Positions 27,395 to 36,516 of a DNA stretch of 64,000 nucleotides are shown here, piece after piece; the first letter of the stretch is position 1; each line of letters begins with the position of its first letter. Both the position numbers and the translations under genes were made by a program. The DNA is from Marinimicrobium alkaliphilum. GTDB taxonomy: Bacteria > Pseudomonadota > Gammaproteobacteria > Pseudomonadales > Cellvibrionaceae. The notes under the pieces are model-generated. The model was not told the DNA's origin. It ran no database searches and saw only the letters and a program-made list of their open reading frames with translations. Location: contig NZ_QGMQ01000005.1 of the NCBI RefSeq assembly GCF_003259155.1, forward strand, positions 1 through 64,000, read 5' to 3'.

Positions 27395-29046
27395 ATTTGC
27401 CCCGCCGCATCATGCCCATGCCGGTGTTCCTGTGCCTGCTTTTTCTGGGCATCACCGCGGGCTACCCGTTGCTACTGCTCTTCCTCCAAAGCCTGTTTCC
27501 GGAGCTTCTGGGCGGCAGCTTCGAGGGTTTTCTGTCGGCCTATCGGGCGATTGGGGATACCCCGGAGCTGGGCACGCTCTTGTGGAACTCATTGAGTTGG
27601 GCCGGTTCCGTCACCGTGGTCAGTTGGGTGTTTGGCATTCCCTGCGGTTACCTGCTGGCGCGTACCCAGTTGCGGGGAAAGGCCTGGGCGCGGCTGACCC
27701 TGCTGATGCCCATCATGACGCCGCCCTACATCGCGGCGCTCAGTTACATTCTGGTGATGCAGGACGGTGGTTTTTCTGACAGCCTGCTGGGCCCCATGCC
27801 GCACGGATTGCGCGCCCTGTTTTTCTCTTTTTGGGGCGTTACGCTGGTCATGGCCCTGTCGTCGTTCGGCTATGTCGCCCTCGCGGTAGAAGCGGCCCTG
27901 AGCGGGCTGCCCCGCCGCCTGGAGGACGCCGCCGTACAGCTTGGTGCCAGCCGCACCCGGATCGCCCTGCGCATCATGTTCCCGCTGCTCTTACCGGCCA
28001 TCATCAATTCGGGTTTGCTGGTCTTTCTCGAGTCGCTGTCCAACTTCGGCGTCCCGGCGGTACTGGGAACGCGTGCCAATTTGCCCCTATTGCCCGCGGA
28101 AATTTTTTATCTGGTCACCAGCTGGCCGGTGGATCTGGCTCTTGCCACCTCATTGTCGAGCCTGCTGTGCCTGTTTGCCCTGGTGGCCCTGTACGGCGGC
28201 CGCTGGATCGCCGCCCTATTTGCCGCCGGCGGCAGTCGCCCGGGGCATCAGACCCTGCAGCCACTCAATCGCCGCCGCCAGTGGTTGGCCTGGAGCTGGT
28301 TCGGCGGACTGTTTTTCCTCAGCACCCTGTTGCCCTACGCCGCCATGCTGCTGACCAGTATCGCGGACCGCTGGCAGGACGGTCTGCCGAGCCTGACGCT
28401 GGACCACTACAGCACCCTGATGACGCCGGGCAGTCGGGGGCTATCGGCCCTGCTGACCAGCCTCTGGTTGAGCATGGCCGCGGCCACCATCTGCGTTGCC
28501 GCCGGCGCCTATATCGCCTACGTCAGTGCCCGCACCGAGGGCCGACCCCAGCAGTTTATGGATGGCTTGGCGATGTTGCCTCGGGTGATACCCAAAATTG
28601 TCATGGCCGTGGCGTTGATTCTGGCCTGGAACGCGCCCTGGATTCCCATCGATGTGTACAACACCGTGTGGATGTTGCTGTTGGCCTATGTGGCAATCTA
28701 CATCACCGATGCACTCAACTATGCCAACGCGCAATTATCCGGCATTGGCGCCAACCTGGAGCGGGCCGCCGCCATGATGGGTGCATCGCGCTTTACTGTG
28801 TTTACCCGCATTGTGTTGCCGCAGCTGAAACCGGCGCTGATCGCTGCCTGGTTGACCACGTTTATTGTCTGCATGCGCGAGCTTGTCGCATCCATCCTGC
28901 TGCTTCCCCCTGGCGTCGACACCTCCGCGACCTTCATTTTCAACCAGTTTGAACAGGGGGATATCGGCCTGGCCATGGCCATGGCGACCATCACCATACT
29001 GCTGAGCATGGCCGTTATGGCGTATGTGCAATGGCACCGCCGATAA
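27391..29046 (+). CDS. Double-length ABC permease of the importer
   Basis: A 551-residue inner-membrane protein with about twelve hydrophobic segments in two homologous halves. Each half has an EAA loop: EAALSGLPRRLEDAAVQLGAS near 170 and ANLERAAAMMGASRFTVFTR near 460. Fused permeases of this length occur in ferric (FbpB/SfuB) and 2-aminoethylphosphonate (PhnU/AepW-like) importers. Start ATG overlaps the stop of the binding-protein gene (ATGA), so all three subunits are translationally coupled. No phnWX or phosphonatase gene is nearby, so the substrate stays open. Confidence 0.88.
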   Translation: MNLPRRIMPMPVFLCLLFLGITAGYPLLLLFLQSLFPELLGGSFEGFLSAYRAIGDTPELGTLLWNSLSWAGSVTVVSWVFGIPCGYLLARTQLRGKAWARLTLLMPIMTPPYIAALSYILVMQDGGFSDSLLGPMPHGLRALFFSFWGVTLVMALSSFGYVALAVEAALSGLPRRLEDAAVQLGASRTRIALRIMFPLLLPAIINSGLLVFLESLSNFGVPAVLGTRANLPLLPAEIFYLVTSWPVDLALATSLSSLLCLFALVALYGGRWIAALFAAGGSRPGHQTLQPLNRRRQWLAWSWFGGLFFLSTLLPYAAMLLTSIADRWQDGLPSLTLDHYSTLMTPGSRGLSALLTSLWLSMAAATICVAAGAYIAYVSARTEGRPQQFMDGLAMLPRVIPKIVMAVALILAWNAPWIPIDVYNTVWMLLLAYVAIYITDALNYANAQLSGIGANLERAAAMMGASRFTVFTRIVLPQLKPALIAAWLTTFIVCMRELVASILLLPPGVDTSATFIFNQFEQGDIGLAMAMATITILLSMAVMAYVQWHRR

Positions 29047-29075
29047 CAGTTTCTGCAACATCAACGTCACGGCCG

Positions 29076-29097
29076 CTTCACATTAGTGTCATCTCTG
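29076..29097 (+). promoter_or_regulatory. Pho-box-like direct repeat upstream of the porin gene
   Basis: CTTCACATTAG followed directly by TGTCATCTCTG: 11-bp spacing as in the first box, first half-site degenerate, second half-site perfect (TGTCAT). GAGAAT at 29103-29108 is a possible -10. A further weak pair starts at 29170 (TGTCACATCAC then TGACC). The best evidence is that two promoters of the same block share the pattern. Confidence 0.5.
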
Positions 29098-29248
29098 CGG
29101 GCGAGAATAGCCGTGCTTTAGCGCTTTCTTCTAACGCGAGTTTCATTGACGAATCCCTACCACCGAAAATGTCACATCACTGACCTAGCGGTAATATGTA
29201 CGGGCGCGACGGAGATCGCACTTGCCACGACTTTGATGGGTACCCGTT

Positions 29249-30676
29249 TTGAAATTACACCTGATCCGCGTAGGATTGATGGCACTGATCGCAGGCGCGT
29301 CAGTGCCGATGATTGCCTCAGCCGAAACCTCAGACCTTATCGATACACTGCTTGATAAGAATATTCTCACCCAGGCAGAGGCTGACGCACTGCGTCAAGG
29401 CGGCCAGACCGATAGGTCACAAGGCCAAAGCAGTGACATCAAGTATGAGCCCACAGAACCGGTTCAGGATGACAACCCGACCATATCCGTGCGTCGCTTT
29501 ACCGTCGACAGCGAAGATGGCCAGCATCGCTTCCGTATTCGCGGTCGCGTGCAGCTCGACGGCTCCCACGGCTCCTTTGATGACGATATCGCCTTTGTTG
29601 CCCGACAGAACTTTGAGCCGCCGACCTACGGCACCATCATCCGGCGCGCACGCATCGGCGCACTGGGTTATATGTACGAGAACTTTGAGTGGCAGGTGGA
29701 GATCGACTACCGCGATGAAGAAGTCCGCTTCGCCAATGCCTACGTCGCTTACCTGATGCCCAAAGGTCGATTGGCAGTGGGCCATTTCAAAGAGCCGTTC
29801 TCTATGGAGAGCAGCACCAGCTCTCGACGACTCACCTTTATGGAGCGCGCCGCACCTATCGATGCCCTGAGACCGAGCCGGGAAATTGGCATTATGTACG
29901 AAACCCTGCGACCTGACTGGTACGGCGCCCTGGGTGTGTTTGGCGGGCAAGGAACTGCCCGGGACCGCTCGGTCGAAGAGGGCTATGCGCTCTCGGGGCG
30001 GCTGTCTGCTGCGCCAATCAATTCCGGCACTCACTATCTGCACCTCGGCGGCAGCGCCAGCTACCGACAAAATGCGTTCGATAAAGATAACGACGCTTGG
30101 GTGCCCTTGCGTTTACGTACTCGTGAAGGCAGCCGCGCCATCGACTTGCGCCTTGTGGGCCGAGACGATCTGGAGGGCGTCGAAGAGTTTACCCGTCTCG
30201 GCCTCGAGTTTGCTTACGGAAATGGTCCCTTCTCTGTTCAGGCCGAGTACACCCAGGTCGATATCGAACTGGATGAAGTCGCCAAGCTGATCGCTCTGGG
30301 CAACAATGCGACTCCCTCCAACGCCTTGACGCAGGATGGCTTCTACGTTCAGACCAGTTTCTTCCTGACCGGTGAGCACAGAAATTACCGGCCGACCAGC
30401 GGCGACTTCGGCAGGGTAACACCGTCAAAGAACCTCGACCCCGCCAACGGTTCGTGGGGCGCCTTCGAAGTTGCCGCCCGCTATGCGACCGTCGACTCCG
30501 GGGAGCACACCCGCATCGGCCGCGGCCAAAGCATGGACCACGTCACCCTGGGTCTGAACTGGTATATGAATCCGGACGTGATCTTCAAACTGAACGTCAT
30601 GCAATTCGACGCAGAACGAGACAGCGTTGACACCACCGGCCGTGTCATCAGCGCACGCCTTCAATTCGAATTTTGA
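29249..30676 (+). CDS. OprO/OprP-family porin (phosphate-selective type)
   Basis: A 475-residue outer-membrane barrel. The N-terminus has a signal peptide ending near ASAETS, then a short helical segment (LLDKNILTQAEADALR) common to this family. The barrel part has alternating patterns and the family-typical GRLAVGHFKEPFSMESSTSSR, FMERA, and a C-terminal Phe (RLQFEF). The start is TTG 29249, giving a charged N-region (MKLHLIR); ATG 29279 has a better AGGA site but would leave an uncharged signal peptide. OprP and OprO take up phosphate and pyrophosphate in Pseudomonas and are PhoB-controlled; the box at 29076 fits that. Anion specificity here is inferred. Confidence 0.85.
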   Translation: MKLHLIRVGLMALIAGASVPMIASAETSDLIDTLLDKNILTQAEADALRQGGQTDRSQGQSSDIKYEPTEPVQDDNPTISVRRFTVDSEDGQHRFRIRGRVQLDGSHGSFDDDIAFVARQNFEPPTYGTIIRRARIGALGYMYENFEWQVEIDYRDEEVRFANAYVAYLMPKGRLAVGHFKEPFSMESSTSSRRLTFMERAAPIDALRPSREIGIMYETLRPDWYGALGVFGGQGTARDRSVEEGYALSGRLSAAPINSGTHYLHLGGSASYRQNAFDKDNDAWVPLRLRTREGSRAIDLRLVGRDDLEGVEEFTRLGLEFAYGNGPFSVQAEYTQVDIELDEVAKLIALGNNATPSNALTQDGFYVQTSFFLTGEHRNYRPTSGDFGRVTPSKNLDPANGSWGAFEVAARYATVDSGEHTRIGRGQSMDHVTLGLNWYMNPDVIFKLNVMQFDAERDSVDTTGRVISARLQFEF

Positions 30677-30686
30677 GGAATCCAGC

Positions 30687-32264
30687 ATGAAAAACTTTGG
30701 CAAAACGACAATCCTTGCCCTCGGCGTAGCGCCACTGACCGCCCTGGCATTGGAAAACGGTAATTTCGAGAACGTGAATGCCCGCGCCGATGGCGATCTC
30801 AACTATACCTCCGTGGAGGGCGTGGGCTTTTTCCCGTCCTGGACGATACTGAGTGACGATGGCGGTTTTATCAGAACCGAAGAAGGCTTCGGTGCAAACG
30901 GACACAGCGCCTTCGCATTCAACATTCTGGACACCGGCTACGGTGCCAACAAGATCGAGCAATGTATCCCTATTGATCCAAGCCAATCACTGCTGCTCAG
31001 CTATTCCATTCTGACAACTGTGGCTTCCGACGATGTCCGCACCCGTCTGAACCCGAATTTCTACCCTGATATGGCGGCGTGCGAAACCAACCTGCAAGTG
31101 GACGACAACAGTAACCGTTTGTCGTTCGACGGCTCCAATGATGATTTCAATCAACAGCTGGGACAGGCCGGCATTGATGCCAACGAGTGGTTCGAAATCT
31201 CCCCGGTCGTGTTCAGTGCTGACGATCTGCCTGACGAGGCTCGCGTTCTGCGTATCTCTCTGCGTGCCCGAGATCGGAGCGAGGAAAATGCCCAGGTCTT
31301 CTTTGACGATGTTCGGGTCACCCAGGGCGAAAGCAACGTCAACCTGGTTCGCAACGGCGATTTCTCTCATACCGATCTGACCGATGGTGATTTTATCACC
31401 GGTGATTCGGGGTGGTATCTGGATCGGGAAGAAGGGTTGCGCGCCGCTGCCGGTGCCTTCAGTTTTGCCCAGGCGGGCAGCAACCTGTTCTACTTTGAAA
31501 GCCTGACCGGCAACTTCGGCACCAGCCGCCTTGATCAATGTGTCGAGCTGAACGGCGAAGACAATATCCGGCCGTCCCTGCGCGCCATGAGTCTGACCCC
31601 TGACGAAGAACTCAACATTCGTGTGGATGTCTCCTTCTTTACCGACGCCCTTTGTACCGAAGATGCCGATAGCGCTCTGTCACTGCGTGAAGACTTTGCC
31701 ATTGATGGGGAAAGCGGTGAATGGCTGACGCTGGTTAGCGAAGAGTTCCGTGAGGCCGCTGCGGTGGTAGACGCCACCTCGGCGCGCATCAGCATTCGTG
31801 CTCGGGACCGCAGCGTAGGCGAAGACGACGTCAGCCCGGCCTTTGCCCGCACCCTGTATGTGGACGACGTCACTCTGGCATCAACTGTACCTGCCCCGAC
31901 CTTCAACCCGCCCTCGCAGGAATTTACGGCTGATGAGTTGGTTGTGACGCTGGACGGCCCCGAAGGTAGCACGCTGTATGTCACGACTGACGGCAGCGAC
32001 CCGACCCAGAGCAGCATGGCGCTCTTACCCGGTGAAACGGTGTCGGTCACCGAAACCACGACCATCAGCGTTATCGCGGTCATGGACGGCGAGTCCTCGG
32101 GAATCCGCAGCGCGACCTATACTCGCTCGAGCGCTGAGGATGCGCCCTTTGTTCCGCCAAGTGAGCCGCTGGACCGTTCCGCAGGTGGCATCGGCTCGTT
32201 CTTTGCGATCTTCGGGCTCATCTTCTTGATCCGTGAACGCCTGGCCAAACGTCGCGCACACTGA
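30687..32264 (+). CDS. Exported protein with duplicated domain, CHB_HEX-like domain and GlyGly-CTERM-like tail
   Basis: A 525-residue protein with a short signal peptide (MKNFGKTTILALGVAPLTALA). Two related beta-rich domains (about 22-225 and 230-420) share RISLRARDRS/RISIRARDRS and FDDVRVTQG/YVDDVTLAS endings, resembling carbohydrate-binding jelly rolls. A chitobiase C-terminal-like domain follows (about 412-482: GSTLYVTTDGSDPTQSS). The C-terminus is GGIG, a hydrophobic helix and RERLAKRRAH, the layout of GlyGly-CTERM sorting signals cleaved by rhombosortase. It begins 10 bases after the porin stop with a GAGGA site, so it is likely in the same Pho-like operon. No catalytic motif was recognised; function unknown. 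Confidence 0.82.
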   Translation: MKNFGKTTILALGVAPLTALALENGNFENVNARADGDLNYTSVEGVGFFPSWTILSDDGGFIRTEEGFGANGHSAFAFNILDTGYGANKIEQCIPIDPSQSLLLSYSILTTVASDDVRTRLNPNFYPDMAACETNLQVDDNSNRLSFDGSNDDFNQQLGQAGIDANEWFEISPVVFSADDLPDEARVLRISLRARDRSEENAQVFFDDVRVTQGESNVNLVRNGDFSHTDLTDGDFITGDSGWYLDREEGLRAAAGAFSFAQAGSNLFYFESLTGNFGTSRLDQCVELNGEDNIRPSLRAMSLTPDEELNIRVDVSFFTDALCTEDADSALSLREDFAIDGESGEWLTLVSEEFREAAAVVDATSARISIRARDRSVGEDDVSPAFARTLYVDDVTLASTVPAPTFNPPSQEFTADELVVTLDGPEGSTLYVTTDGSDPTQSSMALLPGETVSVTETTTISVIAVMDGESSGIRSATYTRSSAEDAPFVPPSEPLDRSAGGIGSFFAIFGLIFLIRERLAKRRAH

Positions 32265-32302
32265 TAGTACCTATACGACACCCTACACGCTCTCCTCTCT
32301 TT

Positions 32303-32333
32303 GCCCGCAAGCTCACGCTTGCGGGCTTTTTTT
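32303..32333 (+). terminator. Strong intrinsic terminator
   Basis: GCCCGCAAGC, loop TCAC, GCTTGCGGGC, then seven T residues: a perfect 10-bp stem with a T-run. It ends the porin operon and isolates the downstream kinase gene. Confidence 0.93.
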
Positions 32334-32374
32334 GTCCAAGAAACACGCCCCCTCGCCTGTGTTAGCATAGAACC

Positions 32375-33856
32375 ATGCTGACTCCGTCAAAAAAATCCCT
32401 GCGCAATATCCGCACCTCTCTGTTGGTATTTGTGCTCCTGCCGTTTCTGGCGATCATCATCGCCAGTGGCTGGTACGGCCTGCACCAACTGGAGAAAACT
32501 GCCCAGACCAATATGGAGCAGGACATTCAGTTGATTGCCCGGGCCATTCGCCCGGCCCTCAGTCACGCCCTGCAATACGGCCACACCGCCACGCTGCGCC
32601 GCACCATCACTTCCGCTTTCGATATGGATCAGGTGTACGGGGTCTACGTATACAACCGCGAGGGTCAGCGCATTTCCGCCATCGGCATTCGCGACGCTCA
32701 GGTGCCCGGCCAGGAAGCGGCGGATCTGGCCTCGGTCGGGGACGAGCAAGGCGCCTTTGAGCAGATCGGTGACGAGGAGGTATTCTCCTATTTCATGCCG
32801 TTGGTGGACAGCGGCGGCCGGATCATCGGCCTGCTGCAGGTGACGCGGCGGGGACAGGACTTTGCACACGAGCTGGATCAATTCCGCTGGCGCGCCCTGG
32901 GGCTGCTGATCGCCTCGTCGCTATTGGTGATCGCTGTGATCTGGTTTGGCTACCAGCGCGCGGTGGGGCGTCACCTGCAAACCCTGGGGCAGGCCATGGA
33001 ACAGGTCGGGCAAGGCGATATGGCGCACCGGATTCCCCCCCGGGGACCGGACGAAATTCGCTTTCTGACCCAGGGTATCAATCGGATGCTCGACAGTATT
33101 GTCGCCTCCGAGGAACAGTTGAGCGCTCAGCGTGAACGCGAACTGGCCCTCAAGACCCGCTTGCACCACAGCGAGAAGCTTGCCGCGATCGGTCGCTTCG
33201 CCGCCGGGGTAGCACACGAGCTGGGGACACCCTTGAGTGTCGCCGATGGCAAGGCTCAGCGCGCCCTGCGCAAAGCCGATCCGGAAACCGCCGAATCCTT
33301 CGAGCAGATTCGCCAACAGCTGCGGCGCGTGGAGCGCATCATCCGACAGCTTATGGACTTCGCCCGTCCGGTGGTGCCAGAGAAGCGCGAAGTGCGCATG
33401 ACCGACCTGGTGCAGTCCGCCCAGCAACAGGTCAGCGAAGAGGCCGAACGCCAACAGGCGCGTCTGGTGCTGCCCGCCCAACCTTATGAAATCGTCCTGC
33501 GCGCCGATCGGCTGCGCCTGGAGCAAGCGCTGATCAACCTGCTGCGCAACGGCCTGCAAGCGGCCAGTGGCGGCGAGGTCCATCTGAATTGGCATACGGT
33601 CGACGACACGCAGCTGTGTCTGCGCGTGGAAGACAATGGCCCGGGCATCGCCGACGAGGACATCGGTCATCTACTGGAGCCCTTCTACACCACCAAACCT
33701 GTGGGTCAGGGCACCGGCCTGGGCCTGGCGGTGGTTAACGCCGTGGTTAACGAGCACGGCGGACGTATCGAGATCGGTCACAGCGATCTGGGCGGCGCCC
33801 GCTTTGATATTTATTTGCCGATGAACGGCGCCACCACCCAAGAAGGAGACGCGTAA
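32375..33856 (+). CDS. Membrane sensor histidine kinase (NtrB/AtoS-like)
   Basis: A 493-residue kinase. TM1 about 14-34 and TM2 about 180-198 enclose a periplasmic sensor region of about 145 residues with a Cache-like GVYVYNREGQRISAIG strand pair. HAMP follows, then a DHp helix with the phospho-His in AHELGTPLS, N-box LINLLRNGLQA, G1 DNGPGI and G2 GTGLGLAVVNAVV. It is paired with the sigma-54 activator 2 bases downstream and is presumably its cognate kinase. The signal is unknown. Confidence 0.9.
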   Translation: MLTPSKKSLRNIRTSLLVFVLLPFLAIIIASGWYGLHQLEKTAQTNMEQDIQLIARAIRPALSHALQYGHTATLRRTITSAFDMDQVYGVYVYNREGQRISAIGIRDAQVPGQEAADLASVGDEQGAFEQIGDEEVFSYFMPLVDSGGRIIGLLQVTRRGQDFAHELDQFRWRALGLLIASSLLVIAVIWFGYQRAVGRHLQTLGQAMEQVGQGDMAHRIPPRGPDEIRFLTQGINRMLDSIVASEEQLSAQRERELALKTRLHHSEKLAAIGRFAAGVAHELGTPLSVADGKAQRALRKADPETAESFEQIRQQLRRVERIIRQLMDFARPVVPEKREVRMTDLVQSAQQQVSEEAERQQARLVLPAQPYEIVLRADRLRLEQALINLLRNGLQAASGGEVHLNWHTVDDTQLCLRVEDNGPGIADEDIGHLLEPFYTTKPVGQGTGLGLAVVNAVVNEHGGRIEIGHSDLGGARFDIYLPMNGATTQEGDA

Positions 33857-33858
33857 CC

Positions 33859-35250
33859 ATGGCAACCCCTGACGAGCACGTGCCCGTGGATATTCTGGTG
33901 GTCGAGGACGACCCGGACCTGCGCGAGCTGCTCCTGGAGGAGCTTCAGGACGCCGGTTATCGCTGTGCCGGCGCCGGTGACCTGCGCAGCGCCAACCAGT
34001 TTTTGCAGGAGCAGATGCCGCGCCTGGTGGTCAGTGATTTACGCCTGCCCGACGGCAGCGGCCTGGATTTGCTCGCAGGGCTACGCCAGCTCCCCCTGAC
34101 CCCGGCCTTCATTGTGATCACCGCCTTCGGCACCATCGATCAGGCGGTGGACGCGCTCAAGCGCGGTGCCGACGATTTTCTGACCAAGCCCCTGGATCTG
34201 GAGCACTTGCGCCTTGCGGTTGAACGCAATCTGCAACAGCAACAACTGCAGCAAGAGCTGGCCACCTACCGGCGACTGCTCGACAGCGATGGCTTTCACG
34301 GTATGATCGGTGCCAGCCCCCCCATGCGCCAACTGTTCACGCAAATTCGCCAGGTCGCGGGCACCGACAGCCCGGTGCTGGTCACCGGTGAAAGCGGCAC
34401 CGGCAAGGAGTTGGTGGCGCGCGCCATTCACCGGGAGAGCGAGCGCCGGGACCGGCCTTTCGTCGCCATCAATTGCGGCGGCCTGCCCGCCAATCTGCTC
34501 GAAAGCGAGCTCTTCGGCCACGCCGCCGGGGCCTTCACCGGTGCCACCAAGGCCCGACGCGGCCTGTTTGCGGAAGCCGATGGCGGCACGCTGATGCTCG
34601 ACGAAATGGGCGAAATGCCGCTGGAAATGCAGTCCGCGCTGCTGCGTATCCTGCAGGATGGACGGGTGCGGCCCGTGGGCAGCAATCAGGAACAGATACT
34701 GGACGTGCGTATCATCGCCGCCACCAACCGCGATCTGCCCGATGAGGTCGCCGAGGGCAACTTCCGCGAAGACCTCTACTACCGCCTGGAGACCTTTACC
34801 CTGGAGGTGCCACCCCTGCGTCAGCGGGGTGAAGACCTGGAGCGCCTGATTGCCCACCAGATTGGCCAACTCAACCAGCGCCGCCAACAGCCCATCGACG
34901 GGCTCAGTAGCGAAGCCCTGGCCCAGCTCAAAGGTTACCGCTTTCCCGGCAACGTGCGCGAGCTGGCGAATATCATCGAGCGCGCGGGGACCTTCTGTAG
35001 CGGCAATCGGGTCGGGCTGGACGACCTGCCCCAGCGGGTGCGTGAAGCACCGGTGGAAACGCCGGTCACCGCCAGCGACCACTGGCAGCCGCCGCAAGTA
35101 GACAGCGGCCGCATCCTCCCGCTTGAGCGCATCGAGAAGGATTACATCCAGTATGTGCTCGAACAGGTCGAAGGCAACAAACGCCGCGCAGCGGAAGTGC
35201 TCGGTATCGGCCGGCGCACGCTGTACCGCTGGTTGGATTCTGAACAGTAA
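33859..35250 (+). CDS. NtrC-type sigma-54-dependent response regulator
   Basis: A 463-residue activator. Receiver domain 1-125 with acidic pair in VVEDD, phospho-Asp60 ([10 protein letters not shown]) and Lys in LTKPL. AAA+ domain with Walker A GESGTGKE near 177, an intact GAFTGA loop near 225 for sigma-54 contact, and Walker [14 protein letters not shown]-terminal Fis-type helix-turn-helix ([19 protein letters not shown]). The nearest candidate target is the DUF4168 gene just downstream, which has a -24/-12-like element and an upstream inverted repeat. Confidence 0.93.
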   Translation: MATPDEHVPVDILVVEDDPDLRELLLEELQDAGYRCAGAGDLRSANQFLQEQMPRLVVSDLRLPDGSGLDLLAGLRQLPLTPAFIVITAFGTIDQAVDALKRGADDFLTKPLDLEHLRLAVERNLQQQQLQQELATYRRLLDSDGFHGMIGASPPMRQLFTQIRQVAGTDSPVLVTGESGTGKELVARAIHRESERRDRPFVAINCGGLPANLLESELFGHAAGAFTGATKARRGLFAEADGGTLMLDEMGEMPLEMQSALLRILQDGRVRPVGSNQEQILDVRIIAATNRDLPDEVAEGNFREDLYYRLETFTLEVPPLRQRGEDLERLIAHQIGQLNQRRQQPIDGLSSEALAQLKGYRFPGNVRELANIIERAGTFCSGNRVGLDDLPQRVREAPVETPVTASDHWQPPQVDSGRILPLERIEKDYIQYVLEQVEGNKRRAAEVLGIGRRTLYRWLDSEQ

Positions 35251-35273
35251 TCCGCCCTCTGTGCCATAACGGC

Positions 35274-35290
35274 TGTGCCAGTTTGGCACA
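35274..35290. promoter_or_regulatory. Inverted repeat, candidate enhancer site of the NtrC-type regulator
   Basis: TGTGCCA-GTT-TGGCACA is a perfect 7-bp inverted repeat. A further direct copy of TGTGCCA lies at 35260-35266. It is about 100 bp upstream of the sigma-54-like promoter, the distance usual for enhancer sites of this activator class. A role as a terminator of the regulator gene is less likely because no T-run follows. Confidence 0.5.
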
Positions 35291-35384
35291 TGGGCGATAA
35301 CGCACGGGATTTCAGCGTCACCCGGCACTGCAACTTTTAAGAAATAATTATGTATATCAAATACTTAAGGAGTTTTTTAAAAGC

Positions 35385-35400
35385 TGGCACGGGATATGTA
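35385..35400 (+). promoter_or_regulatory. Sigma-54-like promoter for the DUF4168 gene
   Basis: TGGCAC, five bases, ATGTA: the -24 element is perfect and the -12 element has GT in place of the conserved GC. It ends 53 bases before the DUF4168 start codon. The imperfect -12 lowers confidence, but its setting downstream of a GAFTGA activator and an inverted repeat supports it. Confidence 0.45.
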
Positions 35401-35453
35401 ACAGTTAAAGTACGCAAGCCATTTTTTACCTGACTCAAAACGAGGAGCGTACT

Positions 35454-35870
35454 ATGAAAAGCATCAAGAACCCGCTAGTGAGCCTGTTCGCCGCCATCGG
35501 TCTGACTTTTGGCGCCGCCGCCTGGGCCCAAGGTCCGGCACCGGAAGGTAGCAACTACGAGCCGCCGGCGCCTGCTGGCCCCGGCGCTCAACAGGAAGTG
35601 AACGTCAGCGATGAAGAAGTTGATGCCTTTGTTGCCGCCTACATCGCCGTACAGACCATCAACCAGGAATACACCGAGAAGCTGCAGGCCGCCGAGAGCC
35701 CTGAAGACGCCACCGAGCTGCAACAGCAAGCCCAAGGTGAAATGCAGCAAGCGGTCACCGACAGTGGTATCTCTATCGAGGAGTACCAGCAGATCGCTAA
35801 CCTCGCCAACCAGGACGAAGGTCTTCGCGATCGCATCACCGAAGCACTGGCTGCCCAGATCGAAGGGTAA
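35454..35870 (+). CDS. Exported DUF4168 protein
   Basis: A 138-residue secreted or periplasmic protein with a signal peptide cleaved near AAWAQ (residue 26), a Pro/Gly-rich linker, and a helical domain (about 50-138) matching the DUF4168 pattern: VSDEEVDAFVAAYIAVQTINQEY, then a Gln-rich helix and ISIEEYQQIANLANQDEGLRDRI. Function unknown; the family is small, soluble and common in marine bacteria. ATG is preceded by GAGGAG. It is flanked by its own promoter-like element and a strong terminator, so it is probably monocistronic. Confidence 0.82.
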   Translation: MKSIKNPLVSLFAAIGLTFGAAAWAQGPAPEGSNYEPPAPAGPGAQQEVNVSDEEVDAFVAAYIAVQTINQEYTEKLQAAESPEDATELQQQAQGEMQQAVTDSGISIEEYQQIANLANQDEGLRDRITEALAAQIEG

Positions 35871-35902
35871 CCCTTAGCCAGACAGTCAGCTTCAACGACT
35901 TG

Positions 35903-35930
35903 GCCCCGGGGCATTGCCCTGGGGCTTTTT
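35903..35930 (+). terminator. Intrinsic terminator after the DUF4168 gene
   Basis: GCCCCGGGGC, short loop, GCCCTGGGGC followed by TTTTT. The stem pairs fully apart from one G-T wobble. Confidence 0.88.
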
Positions 35931-36019
35931 CGTTTCCGGACCGCATCCAGCAACCCAATGACGGCGTAAAATTGGGTACAATGCCTTCCCTCACACACAG
36001 TGCAAACTGCGGAGCGACC

Positions 36020-36478
36020 ATGATTCGATGGCTCGGTTTAATGCTGCTCGCCTTGGCCAGCAGCGTTCACGCCCAAACAGACCAGACCCGCTATATCGAG
36101 AACAGCCAGCGCTTCGGCGACTATCAGGTGCACTACACGGTTTTTAACAGCACCTTTATCCCCCTTGAAGCGGCGCAGGCCTACGGCTTTACCCGTGCCC
36201 GGGATCGGGCGCTGGTGAATATCAGCGTCACCCAACGGACGGACGACGGCGAGAGCCTCGGACTGCCCGCGCAGATCAGTGGCACCGCCACCAATCTCGC
36301 CCAGCAACAATTCCGCTTGCGCTTCGAGGAGATCGACGAAGGCACGGCGACCTACTACCTGGCCCCCCTACGCCACACCGATCAGGAAGTGATGCACTTC
36401 GATATCGAGATTACCCCCGAGGGCGAAAGCGACGCCATTCAATTCCGCTTTACCCGTACCTTGCACCGGGGCCACTGA
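36020..36478 (+). CDS. Periplasmic DUF4426 protein
   Basis: A 152-residue protein with a cleavable signal peptide ([19 protein letters not shown]). The mature part is beta-rich: [39 protein letters not shown], the DUF4426 signature. Function unknown. In Pseudomonas it lies between metW and rdgB; here only the rdgB side is kept. GGAG lies 5 bases before ATG 36020, which is preferred to the longer frame starting at 35900. Confidence 0.85.
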   Translation: MIRWLGLMLLALASSVHAQTDQTRYIENSQRFGDYQVHYTVFNSTFIPLEAAQAYGFTRARDRALVNISVTQRTDDGESLGLPAQISGTATNLAQQQFRLRFEEIDEGTATYYLAPLRHTDQEVMHFDIEITPEGESDAIQFRFTRTLHRGH

Positions 36479-36486
36479 GCCCCGGT
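36465..36486 (+). terminator. Hairpin overlapping the DUF4426 stop codon
   Basis: ACCGGGGC, six-base loop, GCCCCGGT: a perfect 8-bp stem without a T-run. It may stabilise the mRNA end or attenuate read-through into rdgB. Confidence 0.4.
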
Positions 36487-36516
36487 ATTGAAGCCCGCGC
36501 CCACAGGAGACCACCC

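Noticed and set aside
29146-29355. Small open frame upstream of and overlapping the porin start
   Set aside because: Overlaps the porin signal peptide in another frame and shows no coding character.
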